From Candidatus Brocadia sp. (GTDB lineage: Bacteria; Planctomycetota; Brocadiia; Brocadiales; Brocadiaceae), in the NCBI GenBank assembly GCA_030837935.1, contig JAUQXU010000058.1, forward strand, positions 1-14,751: a stretch of 14,751 nucleotides of DNA, written 5' to 3'. The translations under genes were made by a program, and so were the position numbers. This document shows, piece by piece, positions 14,149-14,751 of the stretch. The notes under the pieces were generated by a model. That model was not told the origin of the DNA. It saw nothing but the letters and a program-made list of their open reading frames with translations, and searched no databases. Each line of letters starts with the position of its first letter. The first letter of the stretch is position 1.

Positions 14149-14751
14149 ATGATAAAGGGCGTATATGCAGGTCTTATGAGGAGTAAATTGAGTCTTGTGA
14201 GTTTATTGGTATTCTTTTCAATAATGGCCATGTCGCTGGCTGTAGGGAACACAGCACAGGCGTCTACCACGCCACAAATTTGTGCAGGTGTCAAACACAC
14301 GGTAGAGGTTAAATCCGACGGCACGTTATGGGCATGGGGATTGAACGGTAATGGTCAATTAGGTGACGGGACGACTACTAATAAAAATGCCCCGGTGCAG
14401 ATAGGAACGGATACCAAGTGGGTCTCTGTTTCTGCAGGAGAATATCACACGGTAGCCGTAAAATCCGACGGGACGTTATGGGCATGGGGAGATAACGGTG
14501 CTGGTCAATTAGGTGACGGGACGACTACTAATAAAAAAACCCCGGTGCAGATAGGAACGGATACTAAGTGGGTCTCTGTTTCAGCGGAAAACTATCACAC
14601 GTTAGCCGTAAAATCCGACGGGACGTTATGGGCATGGGGATGGAACGTTTATGGTCAATTAGGTGACGGGACGACTACCCAAAGGAATGCCCCGGTGCAG
14701 ATAGGAACGGATACCAAGTGGGTCTCTGTTTCTGCAGGAGAATATCACACG
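14149..14751 (+). CDS. Secreted RCC1-repeat protein (3' partial)
   Basis: Open to the right edge; 201 codons are visible. AAAAGGAG lies 5 nt before the ATG. The signal peptide has basic residues at 3-13, a hydrophobic core SLVSLLVFFSIMAMSLAV and a probable cleavage after TAQA (residue 38). The rest is RCC1-type repeat of 50 residues: VKSDGTLWAWG, then NGxGQLGDGTTT, PVQIGTDTKWVSVSAGEYHT. Three full copies and the start of a fourth are seen. RCC1 repeats form beta-propeller blades, and about seven are needed to close a ring, so at least half of the protein is missing from the window. A surface or secreted binding role is inferred. The repeat resembles the ATS1/RCC1 proteins common in environmental bacteria. 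It may share c-di-GMP control with the gene before it if transcription reads through. Confidence 0.85.
   Translation, partial: MIKGVYAGLMRSKLSLVSLLVFFSIMAMSLAVGNTAQASTTPQICAGVKHTVEVKSDGTLWAWGLNGNGQLGDGTTTNKNAPVQIGTDTKWVSVSAGEYHTVAVKSDGTLWAWGDNGAGQLGDGTTTNKKTPVQIGTDTKWVSVSAENYHTLAVKSDGTLWAWGWNVYGQLGDGTTTQRNAPVQIGTDTKWVSVSAGEYHT
14281..14751 (+). repeat. 150-bp tandem repeats encoding RCC1 blades
   Basis: Units begin at 14281, 14431, 14581 and 14731, with an exact period of 150 bp. Blocks such as GGTCAATTAGGTGACGGGAC and the KSDGTLWAWG codons are the same in every copy, also at third positions, which points to recent duplication or gene conversion. Confidence 0.95.

Overview
The window joins three kinds of DNA. 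No rRNA, tRNA, CRISPR array or ordinary housekeeping operon is visible. The host cannot be named from sequence alone. RCC1-type surface repeats, a class I cyclic-di-GMP riboswitch, dispersed palindromic repeats and a degraded IS1634-like insertion sequence would suit an environmental Gram-negative such as an anammox planctomycete (Brocadiaceae) or a deltaproteobacterium. That is an inference from style, not a database match.

Region 1 (1-2742, + strand) is the 3' part of a large gene. It encodes a protein with a probable PD-(D/E)XK nuclease-like segment followed by an FtsK/HerA-type DNA-translocating ATPase. The layout recalls DptH-like restriction ATPases and suggests the end of a defence island that lies mostly upstream.

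Region 2 (about 3060-10380, - strand) is a compact operon running leftward. In transcription order it holds: a small membrane-anchored protein, closed by a strong 15-bp hairpin terminator; an unknown 162-residue protein; a zinc-finger protein; a cysteine-rich miniprotein; a DNA sliding clamp (DnaN-like) with an extra N-terminus; an 81-residue helical protein; a Ycf46-like AAA+ ATPase; a Ycf35/DUF1257-like protein; a DUF2997-like protein; a DUF3150-like protein; a small possible ribbon-helix-helix protein; and a Sak4/RecA-like phage-type ATPase. It ends at a rho-independent terminator facing the FtsK gene. Nearly every gene has its own Shine-Dalgarno sequence and gaps are short. The content (clamp, recombination ATPase, remodelling AAA+ protein, small unknowns) looks like the replication/recombination block of a phage or plasmid. 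The Ycf46-Ycf35-DUF2997 trio beside a private clamp is the best candidate here for a poorly described system.

Region 3 (10723-12817) is an insertion sequence with matching 42-bp imperfect inverted ends. It carries an IS1634-like DDE transposase broken by two +1 frameshifts, so it is probably dead on its own.

Region 4 (12818-14751) is mostly non-coding and regulatory: a REP-like hairpin, three related dyad sites, a class I c-di-GMP riboswitch ahead of a small exported or membrane protein, a string of hairpins, and the start of a secreted RCC1-repeat protein made of almost identical 150-bp units that runs off the right edge.
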